Positions 35,806-48,142 of a DNA stretch of 64,000 nucleotides are shown here, one piece after another. The position numbers and the translations under genes are program-made. Below the pieces are notes generated by a model. That model was not told the DNA's origin and ran no database searches. It saw only the letters and a program-made list of their open reading frames with translations. Source of the DNA: Tolypeutes matacus (taxonomy: Eukaryota > Chordata > Mammalia > Cingulata > Chlamyphoridae); the NCBI GenBank assembly GCA_026826555.1, contig JAKSZT010000116.1, positions 724,153-788,152 of the forward strand, read 5' to 3'. The number at the start of each line of letters is the position of its first letter. Within the stretch, counting starts at the first letter, position 1.

Positions 35806-37278
35806 CTAAGCACACTGGTCCTTTTGCAGTCCTGGTCTACCTTGCTTTGGCTTTCTCTGGTTCCCAGAGAATCCACAGGAGGAAGAGACCCTAGTGCACT
35901 CTGTCGCCATTGTGATCAGCAGGACCTTTGCCACCTTCATGGTTTTTAGAGTATCTGCATCCTCCCTATTGTTAAACACTTTCTGTGCCACCTCCATCAG
36001 TTCAGATAATAGCTTCCCTTCAAACCTCTCTAGCCTTTGCAGTTTCTTTTGTATATCAGAAGCAGACTGTGATACAAATGCTATATTTATAGCCCTATGA
36101 TTTTCAGGTGCCTCAGGGTTTATAGTGGTGTAATTTCTATAGGCCTCCATTAGACACTCTAAAAAGGCAGAGGGTGACTCATTAGGGCCTTGGGGAGTTT
36201 CACTCACCTTAGAAAGATTTGTTGGCTTTCTGGCAGCAGCTCGAAGGCCACATAGGAGAGTCAGGTGAAACTGTTCGAGAACCTCTTTACCTTGCTGCTG
36301 ATTGTAATTCCAATCTGGTCAGGTAGAGGGGAACACAGTTTCTATTTGGGTAGGGTAAGTAGTGGGCTGGCTGTCTCAACACATGATGGTGTTTACAGTC
36401 TCTCTCCGGATATGATCTCTCTCCTCCAAAGTGAATAGAACCTGTAACAGTTGCTGGCAGTAATGCCAGGTGGGTTTATGGGTAAAAAAGATAGTTTATA
36501 GGGGAGTAATTAAGCCATGGGGTTTTTCCAAGAATGGAGGATTTTGATTTTTCTAGTTATGCAGGTGTGTAGATTAAATGGGGGCATATACCATGAATGG
36601 GAGACCTTCATCACTCAGGCATGGATCTGCTTGCTGGAGGGGCAGTAAGGGGACTGAGTCAGGCAAGTTGTGGGGATCTCCAGGAGCCTGATACTGGGTG
36701 CCTCTTCATATAAGGGGGGCTGGTTAGAGATGTATCAGTGGGTGTGTGGAGTGGAGGTTATAGGTTGTTTGTAGATGACTGGTTTAGAGGGAGAGGAGGA
36801 GGAGGAGTGGATGGGGAGGGGCAGATGGAGGGCTAGGAGAGATAGCTTGGGGGTTGGGTAAGTAAGAGCGGGTTTCATCAGGAGCATCTTGCAGGCCTGA
36901 AGGACTGTGGTTCTTAATGGGAGCTTTCAATGGAAGATGGGGCTCTGGCTAGGCCAGATGCCTTTGTCATGCAAGACAAATTTTTAGTTTATTTGGAGTG
37001 TCTGTAAGAAGATCTATCCACACATCAATGTAAGGAATCTGGTCCAGGTGACCAGGTTTGCCATAGATGACCCTCTGGACATTGTGGACAGTTGGGAGGT
37101 CTGTCGTTCCTTCAGATGGCCAGCCCACACCAAAGGTGGGCCACCCCAAATCGCAGAGGGTTCAGAGGGACCCCAGGTTGAACTTGGCTCCATATCCAGC
37201 TGCTGCCTTCTTGAATTCCTGAAAATTCTTTAGAAAACCGGCAAGGGGTGTGGTAGGACAAGAGGAGGATTGACCCAT
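35806..37278 (-). pseudogene. ERV1 gag remnant
   Basis: Starts at the MGQ codon (37,276-37,278), a gammaretroviral N-myristoylation start. MA continues in the frame 36,967-37,149 with GWPTFGVGWP and a VHNVQRVIYGKPGH-like block. The capsid C-terminal domain is open at 35,806-36,207 and has the major homology region (QGPNESPSAFLECLMEAYR). The frame ends in a TAG at 35,806-35,808 inside the nucleocapsid zinc knuckle, where the second Cys and the His are also changed. Gag is the structural polyprotein; this copy is broken in MA, p12 and NC. Confidence 0.88.
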
Positions 37279-37611
37279 AGTAACAATCAAAAGGAGCACA
37301 GAACAGAAACTGAGCAGAAACTTTATGGACAGACAGCTGGCTACACCCACAGACACATGAACCTTGAGCCTATTCTGAGGCCCTGGGTGATATCTCACCC
37401 GGCAGCCTGGCCATGGGAGTAGAGGCACATCTGGCAGCCCAATGGCCTCACCTGGATCCAGACTTACCAAAACAGAACAGAACTGGCAGTTCCTTAGTTT
37501 GAATTAATAATCTCCAGTGCAGTTTCTGGCCAGATTGAGGACCTACTGTGGCTGAGGAATGTACTTCAGAGGCCTTCCAACTGAAGGCCTCAGTGTGGCC
37601 AGCTCTGGTCT

Positions 37612-37629
37612 ATCTCATTGGGGCCTCCA
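37612..37629 (-). promoter_or_regulatory. ERV1 primer-binding site, tRNA-Thr(UGU) type
   Basis: The minus strand reads TGGAGGCCCCAATGAGAT, three bases from the 5' LTR. The complement of the 3' end of tRNA-Thr(UGU), including CCA, is TGGAGGCCCCAGCGAGAT: 16 of 18 match. Threonine-primed class I retroviruses are a known but uncommon group. Confidence 0.82.
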
Positions 37630-37632
37630 GAA

Positions 37633-38051
37633 TGAAGTGGAACACTGCATACAAATAATGACTCCCAGGAGAAAAGTTTAATGGAACATTTATTAATGTC
37701 CAGGGTGTGCTCTTTAGTAAGAGTCGTGCCTAAAATCTGGAGGCTGCAGCCTTTATATAATTTCTTCCCATGCATGCCAAACTTTCCTGGGTGTGCCAAG
37801 AGACAGGATTGGTAAGTTTAAACATATATATTTCTATATAGCGTTCTGAGCAAAGAAAGCAAGCAAGTTACAGAAGTGGATATTTGCCATTAGCATCTCA
37901 GGAGGGGGGGAGTGATTGACCTTTTCCCAGTAGGAGTGGCACCATTCCCCCATTAGGCCCAGATGGGTATCCGGGTTTGTACTGACCACACATATTTTAT
38001 AAGCTTGGGGTTCCTACTGGGGAGAATTTGTGTGGTCTTCTTTCTTTTTCA
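37633..38051 (-). repeat. ERV1 5' LTR
   Basis: 419 bases pairing with 29,857-30,298. On the minus strand a TTATATAAAG TATA box lies at 37,751-37,760 and an AATAAA signal about 60 bases downstream, giving a normal U3-R-U5 order. The right flank is ACTG (38,052-38,055), then unit D sequence. Confidence 0.9.
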
Positions 38052-39202
38052 ACTGCTCCCGAGAATGGTCCAAAGAAGAACCCAACATACTGTGCTTTCT
38101 CCCCCAAATCTTAACTCCAAAATCAGGTGTGTAACTCAGAGAGAGGTGTTCTATTATTCCCATCCCCAGTGCCAGAGCACACAGATTTGTCCTGGGGAAT
38201 AGGGGGGCAGGAAGCAGTCTGTAAAATGGAAAGCCCCTACTTTCTTCTCCAAAGAAATGATTACATTTACAACAGAATGGAGAAATTCAACCCTTAGGGA
38301 GCTCTCAAGTGCAGTGGAATCAAAGAGGCCTGAGATTTAATTCATTGCAATCCTTCAGGAAGAATTGAAATAAATACTTTTACAGATGAGCAAAACTAAT
38401 AAAGTTTGTTGGCAGCAACTCACTTCAAAAGAAATGTAAAAGAATATTCTTCAGGCAGAAAGAAAATAATCTCAGAAGTTTCAAGATTTAGGATTCACTG
38501 AAGAACAATATCTTTTAATTAAATAAATACATATGAATGACGATTGAATGGATAAAGTAATAATGATATCCGTGTCCTAGTACATCAATAAAGTGTTCAA
38601 AGGCACCATTAAATAATATATAGCATAAGATGGAGAAATGGATTTGTAGCAGTTTAATATCATTATGAATTCCAAAAATAGATATTGGATTATGCTTGTA
38701 AAGTGGTCTGTTAATCTGGGCATGATTAAGTTATGATAAGGGAGTTGACTGGGCCAGAGACAGTAGGGGTTTGAGCCCCATCCCTTGGTGGGTGGGTTCT
38801 CAGACATAAAAAGACATGGCAAAGGACAGAGTTTGAACAGTTTTGGAGGTTGGCATTCTCATGAGCAACAACAGAAGGCCCCAGGGAAAGAGACAAGCTA
38901 TTCACCTGACAGTTCTCAGCTGAATCTGTGGAGAGAGGCAAAGCTTAGAGAGTCTCAGAGTCTACAGCTGACCTTGTGGAGTAAACAGAGGTGATGAGCC
39001 CAGAGAGAAACTCAGCCATGAGAAGAGAGGAACCAAAGAAGCCTGAACCCTGGCAAAAGTTGGCAGCGGTCTTGCTCCAAGTCCAAGTAACAGGATTTGG
39101 TGAAGGAAGAAACTTATGTTTTCTAACCTGGTAACCATAAGCTTCTACCCCAAATAAATACCCTTTATAAAGACCAACAATCTTTATAAAGACTTTATAA
39201 AG

Positions 39203-39415
39203 GTGGGAGGTGTGGGAGGTGGCGAGCATGGGAATACCTGTAGGTCCCATGTAATATTTATGTAAGTTAAGCACTTAAATATATATATATATATATAAAT
39301 AACATTTTTGTAAGCAAATGCACATATATGCATATATATTTATATATCATTTTGCAAATATTGGTATGTATTGTGAAAATTTTGATTTTTACCCACAATA
39401 AAAAATAAATAAATA
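39203..39415 (+). mobile_element. 5'-truncated L1 3' end in unit D
   Basis: The + strand carries the distal 3' UTR of the same L1 family (GGAGGTGTGGGAGG, AT-rich tract, then GATTTTTACCCACAATAAAAAAT and an A-rich tail). Compared with unit F (60,355-60,440), about 80 bases of the unit around the LTR-like end are missing, so the insertion came with a target deletion. A short local repeat (CTTTATAAAGA) flanks its left edge. Confidence 0.8.
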
Positions 39416-39969
39416 AGAGAATACATTATTTGGCAAGTCAATAACATATAATAAGTGCATATTGGCAAGGCAAGCAAAAGTGTTATAATTTGCTCAGGAA
39501 ACTTTAAAGAATATTAAATAGTGCATCTCATCCAAATAAACAGAAAAAACTTGAGCAAAAATAGTCAGTCCAAACAATGTGTTCAGGATTTCCTGGGTTG
39601 TCATTTTGACTTTTGTTCTGGAGAGACCTTAAGCATGAATCATTGGAAGCTGCACCTTTCTTATCCTTCAGAAGAATGAAGGAACCACGGTTGATTTATG
39701 GTGTGTTATTTTGCCCCCATCATAAATCAAGTGCTGTATCACTGCCCCATTTCCAAGTTATGAAGTCACCAAACTGGATGTGATGCTCATGTGAGGCAAG
39801 AAGAGCCATGAATGATAGAATTAAGAAAAAGGAGATATTGTTGCACTTCCAAAACTGGACGCTTAGATGATTGATATTGGATCTTTCCTGTTTTCTAATG
39901 AATGCATTCAATGCTATAAATTTCCCTCTAAGCACTGCTTTTGCTGCACCACACAAACTATGAAGAAGC

Positions 39970-41380
39970 ATAGGACTTTAGAGAAGCAGAAAGAACCACA
40001 TAACAAACAGCTTGTGAGTGAAGCTATATCCACTTCCATAGCAGTACATTCTTAAGATGTTGGCAGAGAATGTAAGAAAGTTGGGAAAATATGTTCTCTG
40101 ATGGCAAACATTGTTTCCTCAAAATAACACTTCTATGAATGTAACTTCACTTTGAAGGTATTTTCATCATGCTTACATAAGCATGAGGGAATCTACGTAA
40201 GGAAAAATGAATGAAGACGGTGAGTTTTGCCAGTTTGCCCCACATGGAAGTCCTCCCGTTTAAGTGTAATGATTGTGAAATTTTCTTGGAAATTCAACCT
40301 CATGAGATACCTGAGAATTAATCTTTCAGAGAAAACATTGGGGATTTCATGAATTTGGGAAAGCTAGAATCCCATCAAACAAATATGCAGGAGTAAAACC
40401 CTGTGTATATAAGGAATATTGGAAATCCTTCCGCCAGGCGTTAAATCACATTGACCATGAAATATTCATACATTAGTTAGTATTGTAATGAACATGGGAA
40501 TGCTTACAACTGAAACAAAACCACATGGAATATGAGAAGATTCAAAATAGAGAGAAACCATAAGAGTTTCCTGAATGTAGTCTGCTCTTTACAGTCATTT
40601 TTTACTCCTTGATTTAAAAGCCATACAGGGGAACAATCAGAGAAATGTCATACATGTGGGAAAGTTTTCAACCTAACAGAAACCCTCTTTATTCATCAGA
40701 AAATTCTTACTGAAGAGAAATCATATATAAGTGGCAAAGCTTTAATTCAAATGTCAAATTTCATATACAAGAGATTTCCTACCACAAAGAAACCCTATAC
40801 ATGTAAGGCATGGGAAAGGCCTTTAGGTACAAATCATATCTCACAGAACATGTAAAAACTCATAGTTGAGAGAAAGAAAATGAATGTACAGAATGCAGAA
40901 AAGCTTTCAGCTAATAGGAATATTTCCTTAAACATCAGAGCATTCATTCTGGAGAAAAAAACCAATATATGAAATAAATGTGGAAAAGCCTGCAACCAGG
41001 AGGAAAACCTCATTAACCATCTGAGAATACATTTAAGAGAGAAAGCCTAGGAATGTGATGGACATGGGAAAGCTGTCATTCAGAATTCAAGCCTCATTAC
41101 ACACCAGAGAAGACAAACTGGAGAGAAACCCTGTATATGTAGGGAATGTAGGAAAGCATTCAGTAGTAAGTCAAATCTCAATGACCATGAGAAAATTCAT
41201 AGTGGAGGGAAAACCTATATATGTAAGGAATGTGGAATAGTCTTCAATCAGAGGAAGTATCTCAATGAGATTACAACATTCATACTGGAGAGAAACCCTG
41301 TGAATGTAATGAGTATCAATCTCCAAAGAACCTCCATCTCCACTCTGTGCAACTTGTTGCCAATCTTTTAAGGAAGCAGC
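39970..41380 (+). pseudogene. C2H2 zinc-finger array pseudogene, unit D copy
   Basis: Homologous to 7,215-8,570. Finger-like stretches with HTGEKP-type linkers occur throughout (for example 41,100-41,320: GEKP linkers, CREC, an H-x3-H pair), broken by frameshifts. One finger Cys has become Trp near 40,812. It shares the TAG after the finger near 40,470. Only short open pieces remain (for example 41,055-41,240, which reads in a wrong frame for the fingers). Confidence 0.8.
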
Positions 41381-44299
41381 CTGTGACTGTGCAATTCAGG
41401 ATGTCTATCTCCCCTAGGAAAAGTGCACTTGCAGTTTGTTGTGAGATCTGCTCTTCCCACACCTTCTCCCACTCTCATTTGTGTTCAGTTTGTTACGACT
41501 GATTCATGCATCAAAATTCGAGATTTCTCTTATTTTATGTAAAGATGGGCTTTCCAATTATTTCAAATTATCCTGGCTGTTTTCTCTGGTTCTTCAATCC
41601 ATTATATTCTGGGTAAGCATTCTAAAAACTACCATTTTAAAAATAATGCTGCCCATTATTGCAGCATTTTCTTTCTTTCTTTTTTCTTTTTTAAATTGTG
41701 GTTAAAAATCAAGTTTTTCAAAATACATACTAATATTTATAAAATTATATATAAATATATATGGATATATGTGCATTAGCTTACCTAAATATTATTTCTT
41801 TACATATATATATATATATATATTTTAAGGTGCTTAGATTACCTAAATATTACACAGAACTTACTGGGATTCTTATTCTCCCCACCTCCCACACATCCAA
41901 AAACATCCTACAGAAACATCCTTCTTCAGTGTGGCACATCACCCACAATGGATATACATATCCTGGGGCCTTGCCACCAAGCATAGACCACAGTTGACAT
42001 CGTAGACCACACTCTACCACACAGTTCTGCATGGTATATGCTGATGTAAAGTGGCCTACACCCTTCACAGCAATGCCACTCAAGTCCCAAAAAAAACCCT
42101 GTATTTCAACTGCCCTTCACCCCCCTGCCCCAAAAGTGTCCAGTGGTCACCAGCTCCACCTCACTGTTATAATTTCTTCCATTGCTTGGTTCACAATATG
42201 TGTACAACAGAATACCATTAAGTCCACTCTACTCCATCGCCCTTTGCCCAATCCTTAGGAGACTGGGTTGGTGATGTCCACTCCACCTCCTAGTGAGAGA
42301 TGGATTATACCCCATTGATATAGTGTATGGGATTATCTTGCCTGCAGCTGCAGGTCCTCTCCATTGCCTGGGATGGCCATTGCCCATCTTTGTCTCCTCA
42401 CCAGGTGACTTGGATGAGTCCATTGAGCTGTAGGATAGGAGTTGCAGCTCCACCAAAGTTCCACATACACCTGGCACATAGGTAGGCCAGAGGCTCCAAT
42501 CTCTGGAAATACAGCTAAAAACTCCAGCATCACATATAGGTTTGAAAAGGAGGGACTGATGGACCATGTGCAAGGAGGACTTATTTGAGTCCAACTCTGT
42601 CACTCTCAGGAGGAGAGATTCCAAAGTAGAGCCCACTAATAAGGCATCAATCTCTGTTGCTATCCCCACTTATGTAGGACAGGGTGTCTTCAGAGCCCTC
42701 AGAAGACCATCTGTGTGGTGTGTTATCCCCTTTAGTGTTCTATGAGATCTTACTGAGGTGTGCATAAGTGTTACCTCTGGGATGACCTCCCAACTCTCTT
42801 TGAAGTCCCTTAGTCTCATGAACTCATTTCTCTTTACCTTTTCCCCCTTTATTCAAGGTCTTTTTCCAATCATGTTGTCAGGTGGCACTTGGTATTAATC
42901 CCTCGTTGTCAGTGTGGTTCATCCCTGGGAGTCATGTCCCACATTGGAGGGGAAGGTAATGCATTCATATCCTAAGTTTTGCTTAGAGAGGCCACATTTG
43001 AGCGAAAAGAAGGTTCTCAGGTGGCAACCATTAGGCACCCCATAACAGTAAACTAACTTTCAATTACAAGAGCAAAGATTCATAAGGATAGTCATCAATA
43101 ACAAGAACCCATCAGTGGACCATCCTCTTTTGCCAGACACTGCTCCTGCACTCAGGGGACTGTTGCTTCCCCCTTGGACAATATGGCAGAGCTTTCCCGG
43201 CTGGGAATTCAGATTCCCTCATTTACTGAGTGAGTGTCTACCCAACATGACCATGCCCCATCCCATGATGATTTGAGCAATTTCCTATGTCTTTCATTTA
43301 TATTCAGATGAACTTACTCCCATGAATCCCCCATCCAAGACACTTCCCACCAATGATCCTCTGCAGCCCCCATTGTAACCCTTCTGTGATCTAAACCTTC
43401 CTTTAACATGGAGCCAATATAATAACCAATTACAATAAATTGGATAAAGAAATAATAATTATAAGCTTAAATGCAAGGAATAAATACAAGGAAACTCAGA
43501 GGAAAAAAATTAAACTAAAAATAAAATATAATTAGTGGATTGGGATATTTTAAAAAAAGGAAAAAATTTCCTTTATTAAAAAATTATTCTTTTTTATTTT
43601 TATCACTGTATTATTTGTTGTCTAGTGTACCATGACACCTTCCCCCTCTCATTCCCCAGTGTCTCCAAAATTATCATTTAATTTTCAAAGTTTTAGGTCA
43701 CAGCATAGTCACACATGGTATAGTGTAGACTCCCTCATACCCAAACTCCCTCACCCTTCTCCACCCCACATTAAAACCTTTTTAAAATGGATATTAGTAT
43801 TGTTATAACTGTTATACGGATAGTAAAATATAGCAACTAAACCTTGCCAATGCTTTACAATATAGTTTACATTTTAGATGGTATAGTTTAATAATTTTTT
43901 ATATTTATCATGTCCTGTGTCCATTACTGTAAGGTAATGGAAAACCTTTCCCATGACAACTAAATACAGCATTTAATCTTAACTGTTCCTTCCACGCCAT
44001 CCCCCTGGGGCATATGACACACCCCTGTCTTGACTCATGGAATGACAATTTTCATAGCTATATGCCCTGGGTATTTCAACCTGCCCTTCCTAATCAAAAC
44101 ACCTGTGAAACCTGCACCACCAAACCCAGTAATATCACTATCCACCTGTCCTATCCTTCAATATGCAACTATATGCTATCCCTTTACCATAGATTATGTT
44201 CCATATGGGTGATGGTTCACAGCCTACTCTGCTCTTTCTCTCCCTTATTAATCTATCTTTCAGACAATGGTTCTCAGAGACTGCTCACTTTCCTCAGTT

Positions 44300-47200
44300 C
44301 AAAACAGTGAGGTCATATACTGTTCATCCTTCAATGCCTGGCTTCCTTCACTCAACTTAAGGTCTTCAAGATTTATCCACATTATTCCGTGTGTTAGCAT
44401 TTTATTCCTTCTTACAGCTGAGTAATATTCCATTGTATGTATGTACCAGGTTTGCTTATCCATTCATCTGTTGATGGGCACCGGGGCTGATTTCAACTTT
44501 TGGCAATGGTGAACAATTCCCCTATGAACATTGGTGTGCATATATCTGTTCGTGCCTTTGCTGTCAGTTCTTTTGGGTATTTGTCCAGCAGTGGAATTGC
44601 TGGATCATAGGGAAGATCTATTGTTAGTTTTCTGAGGAACTCCCAAACTGTCCTCCACAGTGGCTGGACGATTCCACAATCCCACAAGCAGTGGATGAGG
44701 GTTGCTATTCCTCCACATCCTATCCAACACTTATAATCTGCTGTTTTTTATATCTGCCATTCTGATGGGTGTAAATGGTATCTCACTGTAGTTTTGATTT
44801 GCATTTCCCTGATAAAAAGGGATGTCGAGCATTTTTTCATGTGTTTTATAGCCTTTGGTATTTCTTCCTTGGACAAGGTTCTTTTCAGGTCACTTGCCCA
44901 TTTTTTAAATGGGTTGTTTGTCTTTTTATTTTCAAGGTGTAGGATTTCTTTATATATGCAGGATATTAGGCTCTTATCAGATATATGGTTGCCAAATATT
45001 TTCTCCCATTGTGTAGGCTGCCTTTTTATTTTCTTAATAACGTCCTTTGATGTGCAGAAGTCTTCAATTTTGGGAGATCCCCTTTATCTAGTCTCTTGCT
45101 GCTCATGCTGTGGCTGTGAATTTTATGAAAGCATTTCCTATTACAAGATACTGTAGAAGCTTTCCTACATTATCTTCCAAGGTCTTTATGATTTTGGCTC
45201 TTATATTTAGATCTTTCAGCCATCTTGATTTTATTTTTGTATAACGTGTGAGATGGTATTCTTCTCTCATTCTTTTGGATATGGATATACAGTAATCCAA
45301 GCACCACTTGTTAAAGAGGCCATTCTCTCCCAACTGAATGGGCTTGGTAGCCTTGTCGAATATCAGATGACTGTATATGTGAGGATCTATATCAGAACTC
45401 TCAATTTATTTCCATTGGTCTGCACGTCTATCCTTGTGCCAATACCATGGATTTTTTATCACTGTAGCTTTATAATATGTTTTAAGGTCTAGTAATGTGA
45501 TATCTCCAACTTCATTTTTCTTTTTCAATGTCTTTGGCAATTCGGGGACTTTTAACTTTCCAAATATATTTTGTCATAGTTTTTCCAGTTCCTTAAAAAA
45601 TATAGTGTTGACTTTTATTGGGATTGCATTAAATCTGTCGAGTAGCTTGGGTAGGATAGACATCTAGATGATGTGTAGTCGTCCTATCCATGAACAGAGA
45701 ATATTTTTCCATTTATTTAAGTCTTCTTTTATTTTCTTTAACAGTGTTGTGTAGTTTTCTGTATATAAGGCCTTTACATCTTTAGTTAAATTTATTCTTA
45801 GTTATTTGATTCTTTTAGTTGATATTGTAAATGGCATTTTTTCTTGATTTTATCTTCTGATTGCTCGTTATTGGTGCACAGAAATGCTACTGATTTTTGA
45901 GCATTGATCTTATAGCCTGCAACATTACTGAACTACTTTATTAGTTTCAAAAGCTTTGTTACTTGCTCTCAGCTTTCTATGTATAGGATCTTGTCATCTG
46001 CAAATAATAAAATTTTTACTTCTTTTCTAATCTGGATGACTTTTATATCCTTTTCTTGACTCAGTGTCAAGGAAGTACTTCTAAGACAATGTTAAATAAG
46101 AGTGGTGGCAGTGGAGATCCTTGTATTTTTCTGAGCTCAGAGGGAAGGCTTTTAGGATTTCACCATTGCAGATGAGATAGCTTTCAGTTTTTCATATATA
46201 CCCTTTATCATATCCAGAAAATTTCCTTCTATTCTTATCTGTTGCAGTGTTTTTACCAAGAAAGAGTTCTGTATTTTGTCAAATACTTTTTCTGCATCTA
46301 TAAAGGTGATCATGTGGCTTTTTTCTTCCAGTTTGTTTATGTGGTGTATTACTTTGATTGATTTTCTTATATTGAACCATTCTTGCATAACTGGGATTAA
46401 CCCCACTTGGTCATGGTGTATAATCCTTTTGATATGTTGTTGAATGCTATTAGCATTATTTTGTTGAGGATTTTAGCATCGAGGTTCATTAGAGAATTTG
46501 ATCTGTAATTTTCCTTTCTAGTGGTATCTTTGGTTTTGGTATTAGGGAAATATTGGCATCATAGAATGAGTTAGGCAATATTCCTTCTAATTCTATTCTT
46601 TGGAAGAGCTTAAGTAGAATTGCCATTAGCTCTTTCTGGAATAATTGGTAGAATTCAATTGTGAAGCCATCTGGTCCTGGGCTCTACTTAGTTGGGAGGT
46701 TTTTGATGACTGAGTATAACTCTTTACCATAGTGAGACTGTTGAGTTCATCAATTCCTTCTTTCATCAATGTAGGCTCTTTGTGAGATTCTAGAAACTTG
46801 GGATTTTCCTCTAAATTTTCATTCTTGTTGGTATATAATTTTTCAAAGTATCCTCTTATGATGCTCTTTATTTCTGTGGGGTCAGTAGTGATATCCCCTT
46901 CCTCATTCTTTATTTTGTGTATTTGCATCTGTTCTCTCTTTTTCTTTGTTAGTCTAGCTCAGGGTTTGTCAATTTTATTGATATTCTTGAAGAACCAGCT
47001 TTTGGTTTTGTTTATTTTTCTAGTGCTTTCTTATTCTCTATTTCCTTTAGTTCTGCTCTAATCTTTGTTATTTCCTTCTTTCTACTTCCTTTAGGTTTAG
47101 TTTATTGTTGTTTTTCCAATTCCTCCAAGTGTGCAGTTAGGTCTTCAATTTTAGTTCTTTCTAATTTTTAATATATGTATTTATGGCTATGAACTTCTGT

Positions 47201-48120
47201 CACAGGGCAGCTTTCACTGCATCCCATAGGTTTTGATATGCTGTGATGTCATTTTCATTAGTTTCAAGGTAGTTATTGATTTCTTTTGAGATTTCCTCCT
47301 TGACCCAATGTTTGTTTTAAAGTGTGTTGTTTAACTTCCACATCCTTGTGCCTAACCTGTTTCTCTGCCCCTTAGTGATTTCCAATTTAATTCCAATGTC
47401 ATCAGAGAAATTACTTTGTATAATCTCAATCTTTGTGAATTCATTGAGAGTTTTTCTGTGGCCTAGCATGTGGTCTATCTTGGAGTATGATCCATGTGCA
47501 CTCAAGAAGAATGTAAATACTGATGTATTTGTGTTTATTGTTATGTATATGTCTACTAATTCCAGGTCATCTAATGTATTTTTGAGAGTCTTTGTTTCTT
47601 TGTTGATTCTCTGTCTAGATGTTCTGTCTAATGATGATAATGGTGTATTAAAATCCACTGCTATAACTGTACAGGCATTTATTACTCCACTTACCTTGTC
47701 CAGTGTTTGCCTCATGAATTTTGAGGCACCCCTATTGAGGTTTGTAATTGTTTATGTTTGTTCTCTCTTCTTGAGAGACTACCACTCTTACTAATATGGA
47801 GTGTCCATCTTTGTATTTTACAGTAGATTTGCATTTAAAGTCTATTTTGTCTGATATTAGAATAGCTACTCCAGCACTTTAATGGCTATTGTTAGCTTGG
47901 ATAATTGTTTTCCTGCCATTTACTTTCAGCCTCCTTGAATCTCTGTTTCAAACGTGGGTTTCTTGTAGACAGCATGTAGATGGATCATATTTCTTTATCC
48001 ATTATGCCAATCTGTGTCTCTTGAGGGTTGAATTTAATCCATTAACATTCAGTGTTATTACTCACAATGAATTTCTTACTTCAGCCATATTTTCTTTGGA
48101 TTAACGTATGTCATATGTTA
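44300..48120 (-). pseudogene. L1 ORF2 (endonuclease and reverse transcriptase), broken
   Basis: Pieces in N-to-C order on the minus strand: the APE-like endonuclease at 47,317-47,715 (DFNTPLS and YSKIDH present; the expected catalytic SDH reads SDD at 47,398-47,406), a pre-RT segment at 46,626-46,928 (GYFEKLYTNKNEN), an RT block at 46,152-46,406 ([12 protein letters not shown]), FADD at 45,993-46,004, and C-terminal pieces at 45,103-45,333 and 44,493-44,687. ORF2p nicks the target and copies L1 RNA. Length of about 3.8 kb is normal for ORF2, but the frame is broken repeatedly. Confidence 0.9.
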
Positions 48121-48142
48121 TTTTGTTTCTGTTTTTGTCTTT

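Larger units (their letters stand above)
29857..38051 (-). mobile_element. ERV1: gammaretrovirus-like provirus, complete but defective
   Basis: An 8.2-kb provirus in minus orientation with paired LTRs, a 4-bp target duplication (ATTG at 29,853-29,856; ACTG at 38,052-38,055, one mismatch), a tRNA-Thr primer-binding site, a polypurine tract, and gag-pro-pol-env in order. A four-base duplication and the gag/pol/env motifs fit class I (gamma) retroviruses. Comparison with unit F (59,240-59,270) shows the uninterrupted sequence, so it inserted into unit D only. Every coding region has stops or frameshifts, and the LTRs have diverged at dozens of positions: an old, inactive insertion. Confidence 0.93.
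27334..41673 (+). repeat. Tandem unit D, interrupted by ERV1
   Basis: Landmarks in order: 27,334 (unit start minus about 50 bases), 28,085, 28,601, 29,124 and 29,726. ERV1 then splits the unit at 29,857-38,051, and the unit resumes at 38,052 with the LTR-like region truncated by an L1 scrap near 39,200, the old L1 scrap (39,870-39,965) and the finger array (to 41,340). The right end carries the intact left target duplication of the D/E L1 (41,660-41,673). No supportable host exon lies in 27,334-29,850 or 38,060-39,850. Confidence 0.85.

Noticed and set aside
35709..36100. + strand frames over the ERV1 gag-pro region
   Set aside because: Antisense shadows; the minus strand carries recognisable capsid and protease motifs.
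47324..47794. 156-codon + strand open frame
   Set aside because: Antisense shadow of the L1 endonuclease region on the minus strand.
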